From Chiua virens (taxonomy: Eukaryota; Basidiomycota; Agaricomycetes; Boletales; Boletaceae), in NCBI GenBank assembly GCA_019787685.1, contig JAHNUO010000001.1, forward strand, positions 806,001 to 870,000: DNA of 64,000 nt. Direction: 5' to 3'. This document shows, piece by piece, positions 32,558-43,364 of this stretch; the first letter of the stretch is position 1; each line of letters starts with the position of its first letter. The notes below the pieces were generated by a model that made no database searches, was not told the DNA's origin, and worked only from the letters and a program-made list of their open reading frames with translations. A program made the position numbers and the translations under genes.

Positions 32558-33605
32558 CCCAAATTTCCCAAAACCACCACCTGACCTTATCACTGGTGAA
32601 GAAGAATACAAGATCGAGTGGATCTTGAACCACTGCAAGAACCCATGGAACTGCAAGTTCCTAATCTGATGGAAAGGGTATTTCGCCTCCAATGACTCAT
32701 GGGAACCCGAATCCAACTTAGGAAATGCCAAGGACACAGTCGACACATATAAGCAAGGCCATCCCAAGGATTTCCCCTCTATCCAATCCATCTCTCTCCC
32801 ACCACCACAACCACCTCGCTCCCCACTCCAACCACTACTACCAGTCTCCGTCAAAGCAGTAATGTCCTACCGCTCCTGCTCAACCCCTGACTTCAAGAAT
32901 GAGATCATCCACTCTGTCCCTGTCTTCACCCCTACCGCATCCATCCCCCACTGCCCACTTCCACCACCAGTCACACCGGTCACCCATGCATCCTCCCTCT
33001 CCTCCGAATCCTCCCTCACAGAGTCCACCCAACCCCCTTCTTCAGCAGTTGCAAGTGCAGGATGGGGAGCACCTTCTCAATGGCCTGCTCCTACTCCTAT
33101 CCTTGACAGTGTTCATCCTCCTATCATGTCGGTAGACCTCCCCTACCACTCCCATACCATATGTGCCTCTGCTTCAACCCCAGAATACTTTCGCCACATG
33201 CGCAAACTAATCCTTGACCCCACGATGGCTTTCCCCATCGAACACCATCTAGACCTGAACTCCCCCCTGAATGCCCTATATCTCACATACCTCCAATGCG
33301 AGCGCCTCACCTTTGTCCAGTCGGACCTCATTCGGTCCCAATCACAACAACTGCCTCCTTTCAGCAGTCATGGGACAGATCCATGACCGCATCCGCGCAT
33401 ACCTCGAACATGCCCTGCACCAGATGCAGATGGGTGAGTTCCTCAAGGACCTCCACTGCTACCAAGCGGAGCTATCATTGCATGTTGACGCCTTCCGCAC
33501 TCCCTGATCCACTCTGTCCACTCCCTCTGCCTCTTCGGCCCCATTCACCGAAGAAGAGATGATTGCTTTGAACCACACTGAGGCCAAACACTTTTTTCGG
33601 ACCGG
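32558..33605 (+). pseudogene. pol: Gypsy-2 pol: chromodomain and C-terminal extension
   Basis: Chromodomain-like EEEYKIEWILNHC...WKGYFASNDSWEPESNL (about 32595-32720) with one stop. Then a Pro/Ser-rich linker (32760-33120) and a helical segment (33180-33500, LDLNSPLNALYLTYLQCERL and ALHQMQMGEFLKDLHCY), with a frameshift near 33370. The frame reaches HFFRTG at 33605, where the T1 element starts, and resumes at 39749. Confidence 0.75.
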
Positions 33606-34219
33606 TGTAGGGAATAGGTATTCCCTGTGCTTGCATAGCACGTTTCTGCACCCTGTCGTCACCCGATCCCAATCCTGATCTGTCTGCATGTGCAAACTCA
33701 TCCGGATTGCTGTATCCGTGCCCATTTTGCCTCGGACTCTTTTATTTTATTTTTGATGCTCCTTATTCATACTTAGCATTGGCTAGACCATGTCACGCAG
33801 CCCTTGCAGGGACGTTTGGGTGCCTCTCGAACTTTATACCATATGAAAACCTTCTTTTTATTATTATCCTTACTTAGGATGAGTCTGAGGGTATTCCTGA
33901 GGACTATAAATTCACTGTATTGACAAAAATACAGTAGCTTTGCCCGTGTGCATCTGTCTCACATTGTTTTCGGTCGACATTCATTTTTCTCTCGCTCTCC
34001 TCATATTTTCTCAATCCAGATTGGACTGCTGTGTCTGATTTTCTATCTGTTTTAATCCGGATTCGCCCCGGATTCATCTCGGACTACTCAAAAACCATTC
34101 CTCATCGTTCACCAACTCAGTGTTGTCCCTGGGTCAAACGGAATCGCATTCCTTCACCCTCTTTCTATTTCTTTCAATCCCCCTGAGTATTGCACTACAG
34201 CCGGGAATTATTACCTTCA
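33606..34219 (+). repeat. 5' LTR of the T1 element
   Basis: 614 bp, TGTAGGGAATAGG...TTACCTTCA. Terminal hairpin GGGAAT-AGGT-ATTCCC at 33610-33625. TATA box ACTATAAATT at about 33903. Confidence 0.95.
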
Positions 34220-34455
34220 ACTGGAGCCCACTGCGAGGGACTTCCAGAAGTTGGTACAGACAACAACAACCCATCCACTCATTATTCACCTCACTCACGA
34301 CACACCTTTGCTTCACTTCTCAGAAAATTTTTGCCTCGGTTAACACCTCCTTGCATAGCATCATTGCCCCTATTGAATCCTGCACCACTACCCTTACGCC
34401 ACCGCAGAACTCTAAGTGACGTCAGACAAGTCAGACAACACACCTGTCACAGTGC

Positions 34456-35142
34456 ATGGCAACCTGTGCCACCATCCACGTCATTACTATGCCATCACCC
34501 GGATATCTCCTACAGCTGCCCTTCTGGACTGCCTCTAGTGCCCCATGTTTCAATGCGACCATTCCATCACAGTTACCTGCCTTTTTGAAATATGTTGATC
34601 AGTTAGCTACAAGCATTGGACTCACAGACGCACAGAAGATTAATACAGCCATCTGGTATGCCTACCCAGAAGACGCCGAGCTATGGCGGACATCGCAGCA
34701 AGTACTCGCAGCGCAGCCGGATTGGTCAATGTTCGTAGTGGATGTCCAGCACTGGTACTCATCATACAACAACGACTACCCACTTTACGTTCCAGAACCA
34801 TCCATCAACATCACCACCAACCCCATCCTTGCCTCAGTGCCCACCTTGTTGAATCTAGCAGATCACACGCTGCGAAGTGATTTTGTTCAGGTCTATTCAA
34901 AAATAGTAGAATGCAATCCTGAGCAATTCGGTAATGTCTCAATTGAACCTGTCTGTGCTAATCCTTTGCCTCTCACAGCTGTCGAATTTGTGGTACTGCA
35001 TGCCGAAACACAGGAGCAAGATGAACCGGATTGCCCCAACACATCTCACTCACTATGCTCACCCTCCTCAGGCACAATCTCTCTGCCACCGGATGTACTC
35101 ATGCATACATCAATCCGGACACTCTCAGGTCCATCACCATGA
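34456..35142 (+). CDS. Gag-like protein of the T1 element
   Basis: About 228 codons from ATG 34456. The segment LPAFLKYVDQLATSIGLTDA followed by KINTAIWYAYPEDAELWRTS and DWSMFVVDVQHWY has the helix pattern and spacing of basidiomycete retrotransposon capsid proteins (a short tract, then W-x2-F/Y near a tryptophan-rich helix). No zinc knuckle is visible. The C-terminus is Ser/Pro-rich. Codon positions look eroded but the frame is unbroken. The call as capsid rests on pattern only. Confidence 0.5.
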   Translation: MATCATIHVITMPSPGYLLQLPFWTASSAPCFNATIPSQLPAFLKYVDQLATSIGLTDAQKINTAIWYAYPEDAELWRTSQQVLAAQPDWSMFVVDVQHWYSSYNNDYPLYVPEPSINITTNPILASVPTLLNLADHTLRSDFVQVYSKIVECNPEQFGNVSIEPVCANPLPLTAVEFVVLHAETQEQDEPDCPNTSHSLCSPSSGTISLPPDVLMHTSIRTLSGPSP

Positions 35143-35622
35143 CCAATCCAACCGCCTTCACCCTCTTCAGATACGTCACTACCCGACTCATCCACCCCAT
35201 CACTCTCACCATCGACCACACCAGCCTTGCCACCTCTGTTACCTCGGATGACTATGAAGTCGCCATTGACAAACCTCATGCCACCACTCACCCATCCGTC
35301 GCATAGTACCGGATTGCAGCTCAGCAGATCGGCGTTTTTGGCTATGACAAAACGGCCAACCAGGCGCATACTCTCATCCCACTCACTTCCCTCTCACCCA
35401 CCTGGCTTAGCATGACCACCTCACTTGCCTCCAGAGGACATGACTGTTTTATCACCACTGGATCCGCCATCATCACCATCTGTTCGTGATAGCAGCACAC
35501 TGGCCATGTCACCGAAAACATCTATCCAGATAGCTCGGATCATGTTGGATCCATCACCACCTGCATTGCCCAGTTGGTCTCTCATCTCTAAAGCTGTCCC
35601 ATCGCCTATCATGTCTGAACCA

Positions 35623-36130
35623 CCGTCTCTGCATTTACAGCCATATCCGAGAATTTGTAGTACCTCACTGGTCCAATTGGTTTCTGGCCAGGTATCAAAG
35701 CTACATGCACTCTTCTGCGCAGTTCCTATGCCCCATGAAGTGCACATATTGCAGCCACTCTCATTGCCCTCATACTTCTTCAACAAACCGCCATCTCTGC
35801 ATTTACGACCGTATCCGAGGATTAGCACCTCACCGGTTCAATTGGTTTCTGGCCATGTATGGAAGCTAAACACACTCTTCGGCACAGTTCCTATGCACCA
35901 TGAAGTGTGCACATTGCAGCCACACCCATCACCCTCGTCCTTTTTCAACAAACCGCCCTCGCTGCTATTGACCTCACCCCTCATTTCCGCAACCATGCCA
36001 CCACCCATGTCATCCGAGCCGCCACCTCTACGTTTACGGCCGTATCCGAGGACCCATACCTCACCGGTTCAATTGGTTCTGAGCCGGTTATCGAAACTAT
36101 GCATGCCCTTTGCCGCTCTCCAAGTCCCAA
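35623..36130 (+). repeat. Three imperfect tandem repeats in the T1 element
   Basis: Units start at 35623 (CCGTCTCTGCATTTAC), 35791 and 36022. The steps are 168 and 231 bp, both multiples of three, so the reading frame is preserved. Each unit contains TATCCGAG, CTCACYGGT, CAATTGGTT and a CCATGAAGTG-type stretch. An open frame crosses all three (35425-36276), but the alternative frame also shows repeat-like peptides, so the coding register is unclear. Confidence 0.75.
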
Positions 36131-36276
36131 TCCATTTCCCTCTCTCTCAATTTTACACTAACGCATACATCATTTCATTTCAGTTTATGCTTCAGCTGTC
36201 TCTGCCCACATCGGGTTTATTTGATGACCCGGCCGACACAGTTCGGTCGCATTTTCCCTTCGACCCGGGAATCTGA

Positions 36277-37124
36277 CTATTTCTTTTTTTTCACTATCAT
36301 CGAGATGCCCTCACCCTTTCTCCACAGCATTATCTGGATGACCGGGAGGTCATCAGATATGGCCTACCCAGGGGGGAGGGGTCTACAAGACCACCTTGGT
36401 TTCCACACGCAACTTTTCGCATTTTCACAATTTCAGTCATTGAAATCATTCTTTTGATATCCATTTCATCTCTGTTTCGTCCCCGGTATTCGTCCGGCAG
36501 ATCTCTATCTCACCCCGGGTTTAGTCTAGTGATCGATCATTACTCATCGAACAAGAAACCATCGCAGAAAAGAAAAGAATACCATATAGAAAAACCAACA
36601 CACGATCATATAGTCCATTCATTTCTTCTACCACTCAATTCACTACTTCGTTATTGCAATCATCTAGAGTTCGTGCCCTCATCCGCTACATACCACTTCT
36701 GCTCTTCGAATGCGCATACACACAATGCACTTTATCCGGTCGTATCTGGATCGTTTCCAGATGTTTTTAGGTATCACGAAAGGGCATCCATTGCAGGTAT
36801 AGACGTGAAAGACACACAATGAAGACCAGCCGAGTTGGACACTTGCCAATTGGTTTCATTTCGTTTTTTCTCTTTCTTATCATTTCTTTCACGTTCAACC
36901 ATACAGTTCTTTTTCTTCAAATTTGGATCACACAGCGAGCAGCGAGCAGTGGATAGCAAACTCGGCCGACCGGATCACATTGGATCACACCGGACACATG
37001 TGGACAAGCAGAATTCACGCAGGACAATTGATGCATACCAGAGATGCTATCACTGCGATGAACATGAAACCATCACACACACTTCGCATCGCAGATTACA
37101 GCCATCCTTCATACATCATGCCTT
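36277..37124 (+). other. T1 internal region without recognised genes
   Basis: Between the tandem repeats and Tc1-b. It has short open frames only, none with a motif I recognise. Confidence 0.4.
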
Positions 37125-37126
37125 TA

Positions 37127-38739
37127 CAGTAACCTCAAAAACCCTTTCCATACTAACTGCAACTGCAGTGCGCGAAGCACACTGCCAGACACTGTGGGAA
37201 TCTTGCTTAGGTTTAGTGAAGTTATAAATAGCATGTACTCTCAGCTACAAATCAGCCCCCAAGATCATGTGATTTGGTTCACACACCATTAAGATATGAT
37301 CATTTTGAAACAGCCATGTCATGGAAAGGGTTTTTGAGCTTTTGAAATCACAAGGGTATTTGGGTATTATTAGTACTTGGTATAGCCTCCTTTGGCTTTA
37401 AGCACTGCCTGAACCCTCCTAGGCATGCTCTCAATCAATTTCTGACACTCCTCAACTGGTATCCTCTCCCACTCCATCTGAACTCTTTCCCACAACTCAT
37501 GAATCCCATTAGGAGGGTTTTCATGCTCTGCAAGCCTCCTTTTAAGCCATCCCCAGAGATGTTCTATAGGGTGTAGGTCAGGAGACTGTGCAGGCCAACC
37601 TATGGTATCAAATTCCTGCTCCTCTAGCCATTCCTTGATCTTCTTGCAGGTGTGCTTGGGATTATTGTCTTGCTGAAAGATGGTATCAGGAGGATTGAAA
37701 CCATAATACTCCAATGTTTGCTTCAGCTCATCCTTCAAAATCTGAAGTTAGAGGTCCCCATCCATCCTACCATCAATCTTGGAAGCAAATCCAACACCCT
37801 CCCAAGTCATACAGCCCCACATTATCAGAGAACCTCCCCCAAACTTGAGGGTCCCATTTACCAGCCTATCACTAAGCCCCTCACCTAACCTTTTCCAAGC
37901 CCATTTATGCCCATCTGACCCTAGGCAATTGATTTTGGTCTCATCAGACCATATTACCTTCTTCCAGTCCTCTACAGTCCAATCCTTGTGGGCATAAGCA
38001 AAATCCAAACGAGCCTTGCAATGCCTAGCAGAAAGAATAGGGCGTTTGAACTTGACCACAGCTTTTATACCAGATTTCTTCAAATGCAGATAAACTGTAC
38101 TGACAGAGAGAGGTTCATTGATGATATTGGAGAGAGCTTTGGTCACTTGGACAGCATTTTCAGCTCTGCCAGAGGTGATAAGGTGCTGGGCATGACGAAT
38201 GTTGGCAGGAGAAAGCTTGGAAGGATGACCTCCAATAGCTTTGGGAAGGGTAGAATGCTTCTTGGAGCAAAGTTTAGATATAGCAGAAGGGCTGAGACCA
38301 GTTTGCTTGGCAATGGCTTCACCATAGTGGCCAGCATCAAGCAAAGAAAGAATAGTGTTTTGCTAAGTGAGAGAGAGGGATTTAACCATGATAGTAGCTC
38401 AGAATTAAGAAGTGTGTGAACTTTTTTAAACTCAGACATGCTATTTACATGTATATCCTTGTTTGCATTAACAAATAATGACAAATATTGAATGATTTGA
38501 TTGAGATCCTAATTATCATTTCAAAAGCTCAAAAACCCTTTCCATGACATGGCTGTTTCAAAATGATCATATCTTAACAGCGTGTGAACCAAATCACATG
38601 ATCTTGGGGGCTGATTTGTAGCTGAGAGTAAGTGCTATTTATAACTCCACCAAAGCTAAGCAAGATTCCCACAGTGTCTGGCAGTGCGCAAAGTGCACTG
38701 CAGTTGCAGTTAGTATGGAAAGGGTTTTTGAGGTCACTG
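37127..38739 (-). mobile_element. Tc1-b, Tc1/mariner element in the T1 element
   Basis: 1,613 bp, TA duplications at 37125-37126 and 38740-38741, ends CAGT...ACTG. About 220-bp inverted repeats, each carrying CTCAAAAACCCTTTCCAT at the outer end and, inverted, at the inner end (37131-37151, 37320-37338, 38528-38545, 38715-38734). Related to Tc1-a in transposase but with different repeat sequences. Confidence 0.95.
37370..38389 (-). pseudogene. Tc1-b transposase (two stops)
   Basis: Start ATG 38387-38389. Helix-turn-helix (NTILSLLDAGHYGEAIAKQT), DDE core with WSDETKINCLGSDG, FQQDNNPKHTCKKIKEWL and SPDLHPIEHLWGWLKRRL, i.e. DD34E. Ends KGGYTKY. A TAG after SLT at about 38364 and a TAA for TAC tyrosine near 37746 interrupt it. 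The Tc1-a copy is intact at both of these positions, so the two copies have independent lesions. Confidence 0.92.
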
Positions 38740-38834
38740 TATGTGCGAGACGATAGACGACAGACACACAGAAAAGCCATGCGTCACACCGTCGTGATCA
38801 CTATCCAATCCTGTCATTCGCGGATCATCGTCAC

Positions 38835-39010
38835 TGCACCGCTATCACCAGTCATCATTGTTGTTCCTGTCGTTTTCAGGTCATCATCACTGTGCAGTCA
38901 CCATCACTCTCATTGTCATCATCATCTCTGTTGTCATCTCCATTGTCGTCTCTGTCATTACTATCATCACTCTCATCGCTGTCATTGTCTCTGTCAACGT
39001 ATCTGTCACC
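38835..39010 (+). repeat. Low-complexity TCA/CAT-rich tract
   Basis: Pyrimidine-rich strand with irregular TCATCA, CATTGTC and CTCTGTC repeats, just inside the T1 3' LTR. The apparent open frames across it are compositional. Confidence 0.7.
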
Positions 39011-39125
39011 CTTCTGTATCCGAACCCATCCACTGCCATCTGCAACTGTCACGTTGAACTACCGATCGCATCCCCATACACATCGGGCTGACTGGGGACA
39101 GTCAGCATCTAAAGTCCCCGTCGGG

Positions 39126-39744
39126 TGTAGGGAATAGGTATTCCCTGTGCTCGCATAGCACGTTTCCGCACCCTGTCATCACCCGATCCCAATCCTGATC
39201 TGTCTGCATGTGCAAACTCATCCGGATTGCTGTATCCATGCCCATTTTGCCTTGGACTCTTTTATTTTATTTTTGATGCTCCTTATTCATACTTAGCATT
39301 GGCTAGACCATGTCACACAGCCCTTGCAGGGACGTTTGGGTGCCTCTCGAACTTTATACCATATGAAAACCTTCTTTTTATTATTATCCTTACTTATGTA
39401 GGATGAGTCTGAGGGTATTCCCGAGGACTATAAATTCACTGTATTGACAAAAATACAGTAGCTTTTGCCCATGTGCATCTGTCTCACATCGTTTTCGCTC
39501 AACATTTGTTTTCTCTCGCTCTCCTCGTGTTTTATCAATCCGGATTCGGACTGCCGTGTCTGCCTTTCTATCTGTTTTAATCCGGATTCCCCCCGGATTC
39601 ATCTCAGACTACTCAAAAACCATTCCTCATCGTTCACCAACTCAGTGTTGTCCCTGGGTCAAACGGAATCACATTCCTTCACCCTCTTTTCTATTCTTTC
39701 AATCCCCCTGAGTATTGCACTACAGCCGGGATTTATTACCTTCA
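39126..39744 (+). repeat. 3' LTR of the T1 element
   Basis: 619 bp, close match to 33606-34219 with small indels (for example TTATGTAGG versus TTAGG near 39395). Followed by duplication CCGG. No clear polypurine tract is visible upstream. Confidence 0.95.
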
Positions 39745-39748
39745 CCGG

Positions 39749-40100
39749 TCAGGTATCCCTCCCCGACGACCACCCTTGTTATCACAAGGCTTGCTTTGAG
39801 TGCCGAAAACTCGGACACATTCGCATTGAATGCAACATGTATCAGTGCCCCATCTGCCTCACCTGGTCCCCCAGCCATATCCAGTCCCGGTGCCCTGGAT
39901 GACCTCCTTGGGTATGTGCTCACATCCCCCTGGACAACCGACTTACTCCAGTCGCCACCAGATCCACTTGGAGTAGACGCTCCCCTCGCCCCACCATCCC
40001 TTCCACTTTGTCTTCATCATCCCACTGTAACCACTGCACCGTACTCCCTGTACCCCCACCTCAACGAGCCCACTGCTCTGTGCCCCGATGTTCCATGTCT
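39749..40100 (+). pseudogene. pol: Gypsy-2 pol C-terminal zinc-knuckle extension
   Basis: Continues the frame broken at 33605: QVSLPDDHPCYHKA then CFECRKLGHIRIEC, a C-x2-C-x4-H-x4-C zinc knuckle, then NMYQCPIC. It stops at about 39903. It lies about 300 residues after the chromodomain. The rest up to the polypurine stretch CCAGGGGTAA (40242-40251) looks like decayed coding sequence. A knuckle at the pol C-terminus, in addition to the one in gag, is not part of the usual Ty3/gypsy layout. Confidence 0.7.
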
Positions 40101-40251
40101 CCTGATTGATGCTCAGCATCCCCATGTGATGACCCTATCAATGATGAGGGTTACACCAATATCACCAGCAGTCCTATCAGGGATTCATTTGATTTCTAGA
40201 GATGATCTTCGCATGGTGCTTTGATTGTACTCCAGGGGTAATGTTACAATT

Positions 40252-40879
40252 TCTTTCTTTTCTCTGCTTGTACTACTTCACTATGCTCGATACCTAGGTA
40301 TCCTTGTATGTTCATCTGTACGTCACTTCCTTTCACTTTTTACATAACAGCATCAGCATTACCTGTATGCTTACTCTTTCCATTTCACATCATCATCTAA
40401 TGGCATTATCTTTAGTCATTTCAACCTCGTCATCATCCATTGTCTCCTTTTGGCCTTTCACTCTTCCGCTTTCTTGGCCTCCCCTTTTAGTTACTTGGTC
40501 CATGCATGATTCTAGTAGTATAAATACCTCACAGCAATACTCCTGTACTCTAGTCTTGATCTCCACAATCTAGCTGAGTATCCCTGCTCCACTCAGGAAC
40601 TCCCCCTGTGACTTCTTGACTCTTGACCCTTGACACCTACAGCCAATGCCTAGGTTCCACCTCAATCACAAGAGGAAGACCCTTGGTCCTTCAGGTATAG
40701 ATTCCCAACAGGATGCTCTTAGCAACGCCTGAGTTCTACCTCATCTCCACTGTTGGCACTACGCTAACAGCAGTCCTCCTTGAACTCTTGTAGCACACCA
40801 CATATCTAGTGGTGGTTGTTCGAGTTATCGCAGCCACTTGAATACTTAGTGCTTTTGCGGCTACGCTAGTTCCTACCCA
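40252..40879 (+). repeat. 3' LTR of Gypsy-2, main part
   Basis: Matches 22163-23556 without the T2 insertion. Its last 19 bp (GAGCTATCGTAACA end) are at 45206-45224, beyond Gypsy-3. Confidence 0.93.
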
Positions 40880-41436
40880 TGTTAGAGACCATGCGACTTG
40901 GAGGTAGCCAACTCTGGATCTCTGGAGTTGTAGCGTCGGACAGGACTTGGCTTCACCATGTGTGGTGCACCCTTGTCACAGTCTGTCCCTATATTTCGGA
41001 CATGCGGAGAACAGAGGTAGATATATGACTCAACACATAAAGTGGAGTCAAGCGGAGTGAAGGCCGTCAAGGGCTTCTCGGAGTGTTCAGAGTGAGTCAT
41101 ACAAATAAACTAATATTCAGACTAAGGGTACACAGTCAGGGTACTACAGTTTATATACTCGGAGTGGAATGGAGATTAGTAACAGAGTTGGTAAGAACTG
41201 AGTAAGATGGAAGATCAGGAAACTACATAGCTGGAGGTAAGTCGGGTACTGAGAAAGCTGGAGCTGTGCTCATAAGCAAGACACAGGTTATGTACTAAAA
41301 TAAAAGAGGAAACATATATACATAACGGAGGTCCAGGGTCATGGAGTTGCATCCTGAGGGAGATTGACCTGGAGTTATGGGCAAAGAGATCCAGAGTTAT
41401 ATCTGGAGGAAACGGAGAACAGAGCGGTATATGACA
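40880..41436 (-). repeat. 3' LTR of Gypsy-3
   Basis: 557 bp, TGTTAGAGACC...TATATGACA. Equal in length to the 5' LTR and differing from it by a small number of transitions, mostly CpG/TpG. Confidence 0.95.
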
Positions 41437-41625
41437 GTATCCCCCTTGAAGGCCTGAACCCTTGAAGGCCTTTAGCAAGGAACAATAGTCAAGCAGAGTC
41501 AAAGCGCAAACAAAGCGCGAGTGAAGGTGACAGATGTGTGGAGTTTGAATTCGGAGTGTGGGTGACGTGCTGTGTATATAAGTCCGGCAGATGGCTATTT
41601 CATTTCTTAACCATTAATGTCAACC

Positions 41626-42565
41626 ATGTCCAATATCAGCAACATCAAGGAGTGGGACAACGCACATCTCAAGGAATGCGACGATGACAGTGACAAGCTG
41701 TTCGACGCGAAGGCGACGGAGTGGCGATGACGGATGAAGGTTCAGAGGGAAGCAGAGGAGTGGAGGAAGGCAGAGGAAACTGAGGAGGCACACAAGCTGA
41801 AGAGGCGAGGCGCAAGGCAGAGGAGGCAGAGAAAGCGAGGAGGGCTGCGGAGGAGCTGAGGAAAGCAGAGGCGCACGAGGCGCAAGAGGTCAAGGAGGCC
41901 AAGAAGAGGGTAAGTGGCTTGTAATGTCTGGCTTCTGGAGCTGATGGAGTTAATAGGCTGAGGAGGTCTGTGTGGAGCAGAGTGCTCCCAAGGAGAAGGG
42001 CAAGGAGAAGGCGCAAGGGTTGGAGTGGGAGGTATGCACTAGGTGCGAGGACCAAGGCCTGGAGTGCGTGCTGGGCATGGGAAGGAAGTCGACGGCTTGC
42101 GAGCCTTGTCGAGACACCAAGGTGAAGTGTGAGAGGTTTGGAGAGGAGGTGATGAAGAAGAAGGTGCGCTGGAGGAAATGGGTGGAGGATTCGGAGGAGG
42201 TGCCGAAGTCAAAGAAGAAGGCGAGGACCGAGTCATCGTCCACTGGTCTGAGTGGGGCTCAGGGCTTGTCTCTCCCGGAGACATTCGTGCAGGTGGTGGA
42301 GTCATGGGTGGGAGTTGCAAAGCAGATGACAGAGGCCGTAAGGGATCTTCAAGCGGCGATGAGATCGCAAAACAGGCGTCTGGATTACCAGAACACTCTG
42401 CTATTGAGGCTCATGGAGCTGAAGGTGGAGGAGGTGTACGGAGCAAAGTTGGAGGAGTCAGATGTCAAGGATGTCAATGTGGAGGTGGGCGAAAAGGAGC
42501 TCGCAGAGATGGGCATGGAGGTGGTGATGGGTGATTCGGCAGATGCAGAGGGAGAAGTAGTGTAG
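41626..42565 (+). pseudogene. Zinc-cluster/coiled-coil gene antisense within Gypsy-3
   Basis: From ATG 41626 (MSNISNIKEWDNAHLKECDD). A Glu/Ala/Arg-rich coiled coil (AEEARRKAEEAEKARRAAEE, about 41790-41850) follows after a stop and a one-base shift, then a 47-nt intron (41910-41956). Exon 2 is open to 42565 and has six cysteines in C-x2-C-x6-C-x10-C-x2-C-x6-C (CTRCEDQGLEC then CEPCRDTKVKC), a basic stretch, and a second helical region (VVESWVGVAKQMTEAVRDLQ). Similar proteins recur in basidiomycete repeats. Probably a DNA-binding or nucleic-acid-associated protein; function not known. Exon 1 is damaged. Confidence 0.65.
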
Positions 42566-43364
42566 TGTAGAATGTACTTATGAAGTTGCAAAAAGCAACA
42601 AGATACGATTCTCGGAGGAAAACGGAGTGAGTGGAGATAGAAGTGTGGGGAACAGGAGGTCCATATCCCCCTCTTAGGCTAGATGTCCCAGTGTCTAGCA
42701 GCGGAGGTGGAGGGAGGGAGTTCGGGGTACGAAGGAGGAGGGATGTGAGTGCCTTTCAAAGTAATCCAGGAAAGAATGGTATACATCGCTGAGGTTCCAT
42801 GGAGTTTTCAATGTCGAGCAAGGAGGGATGACAGGAGTAACCTAGAGGATCGGAGTAGTAGCCGGAGTTGCCAGAGGGAACACCCAAAGGCGCAGAGTCG
42901 AGCTCATATGTGTTGGCATCCATGCTCAGGTGAACAGAAAAAGTTACTGTCCATAACTCGTCACTCAACAGAGTGTTAGCGAGCAGATCAGTGGTATCCA
43001 AGAATCAAGAGAACAGGGGGACCCAACAGAGGTGCACGGAGTGCGGTCAGAGTGATCATAGGGTAAGGTCGGAGGAGTTATGAGGAGGTCGGGGTAACGG
43101 AGATGAGAGTTGGGGTAAACAGAGTTGAGAGTTGGGGTAAACGGAGTTCTGAGGAGTAGAGGGGTAGGGAGTATCAAGGTGAAGAATCATGTCCTCAAAC
43201 TCTCTCGGGGTGAAAAGAAGAAGGGAGATGATGACATGAACTTCAGTGAAGTTCATGAGGTCCAGAGTGTCAAAAAGACTGGATGCGTTGGTTCTGGGTA
43301 TACTCCTTGTTGTGCAGTAGAAGGTAACGCTCCTTCATAATACACGGAGTCAGGGGTCAGAGGC
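42566..43364. other. Gypsy-3 internal spacer
   Basis: Purine-rich plus strand with repeated GGAGTT/GGGGTAA units (43085-43150). A minus-sense CCCCCTC tract near 42668 resembles a second polypurine tract. No gene recognised. Confidence 0.4.

Larger units (their letters stand above)
33606..39744 (+). mobile_element. T1 element with gag-like ORF but no visible pol
   Basis: 6,139 bp with two LTRs (33606-34219 and 39126-39744) and the exact 4-bp duplication CCGG (33602-33605 and 39745-39748). The internal 4.9 kb holds a gag-like ORF, a tandem-repeat region and the Tc1-b element. I see no RT, RNase H or integrase motif on either strand, so it is probably non-autonomous. A TGG-type primer-site candidate (TGGAGCCCACTGCGAGG) begins at 34222, unlike the self-priming sites of the Gypsy elements. 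Confidence 0.85.

Noticed and set aside
33606..34224. Reading 33606-34219 as an isolated solo LTR with ACCGG/ACTGG duplication
   Set aside because: The exact CCGG pair is found only when it is joined with the LTR at 39126-39744, and the Gypsy-2 reading frame is restored by removing the whole 33606-39744 unit.
35425..36276. 283-residue frame across the T1 tandem repeats as a real protein
   Set aside because: It is open, but the alternative frame shows equally repeated peptides and no start context. Kept only as a repeat feature.
38835..39137. Hydrophobic Val/Ile/Ser-rich frames suggesting a membrane protein
   Set aside because: Product of the TCA/CAT low-complexity tract.
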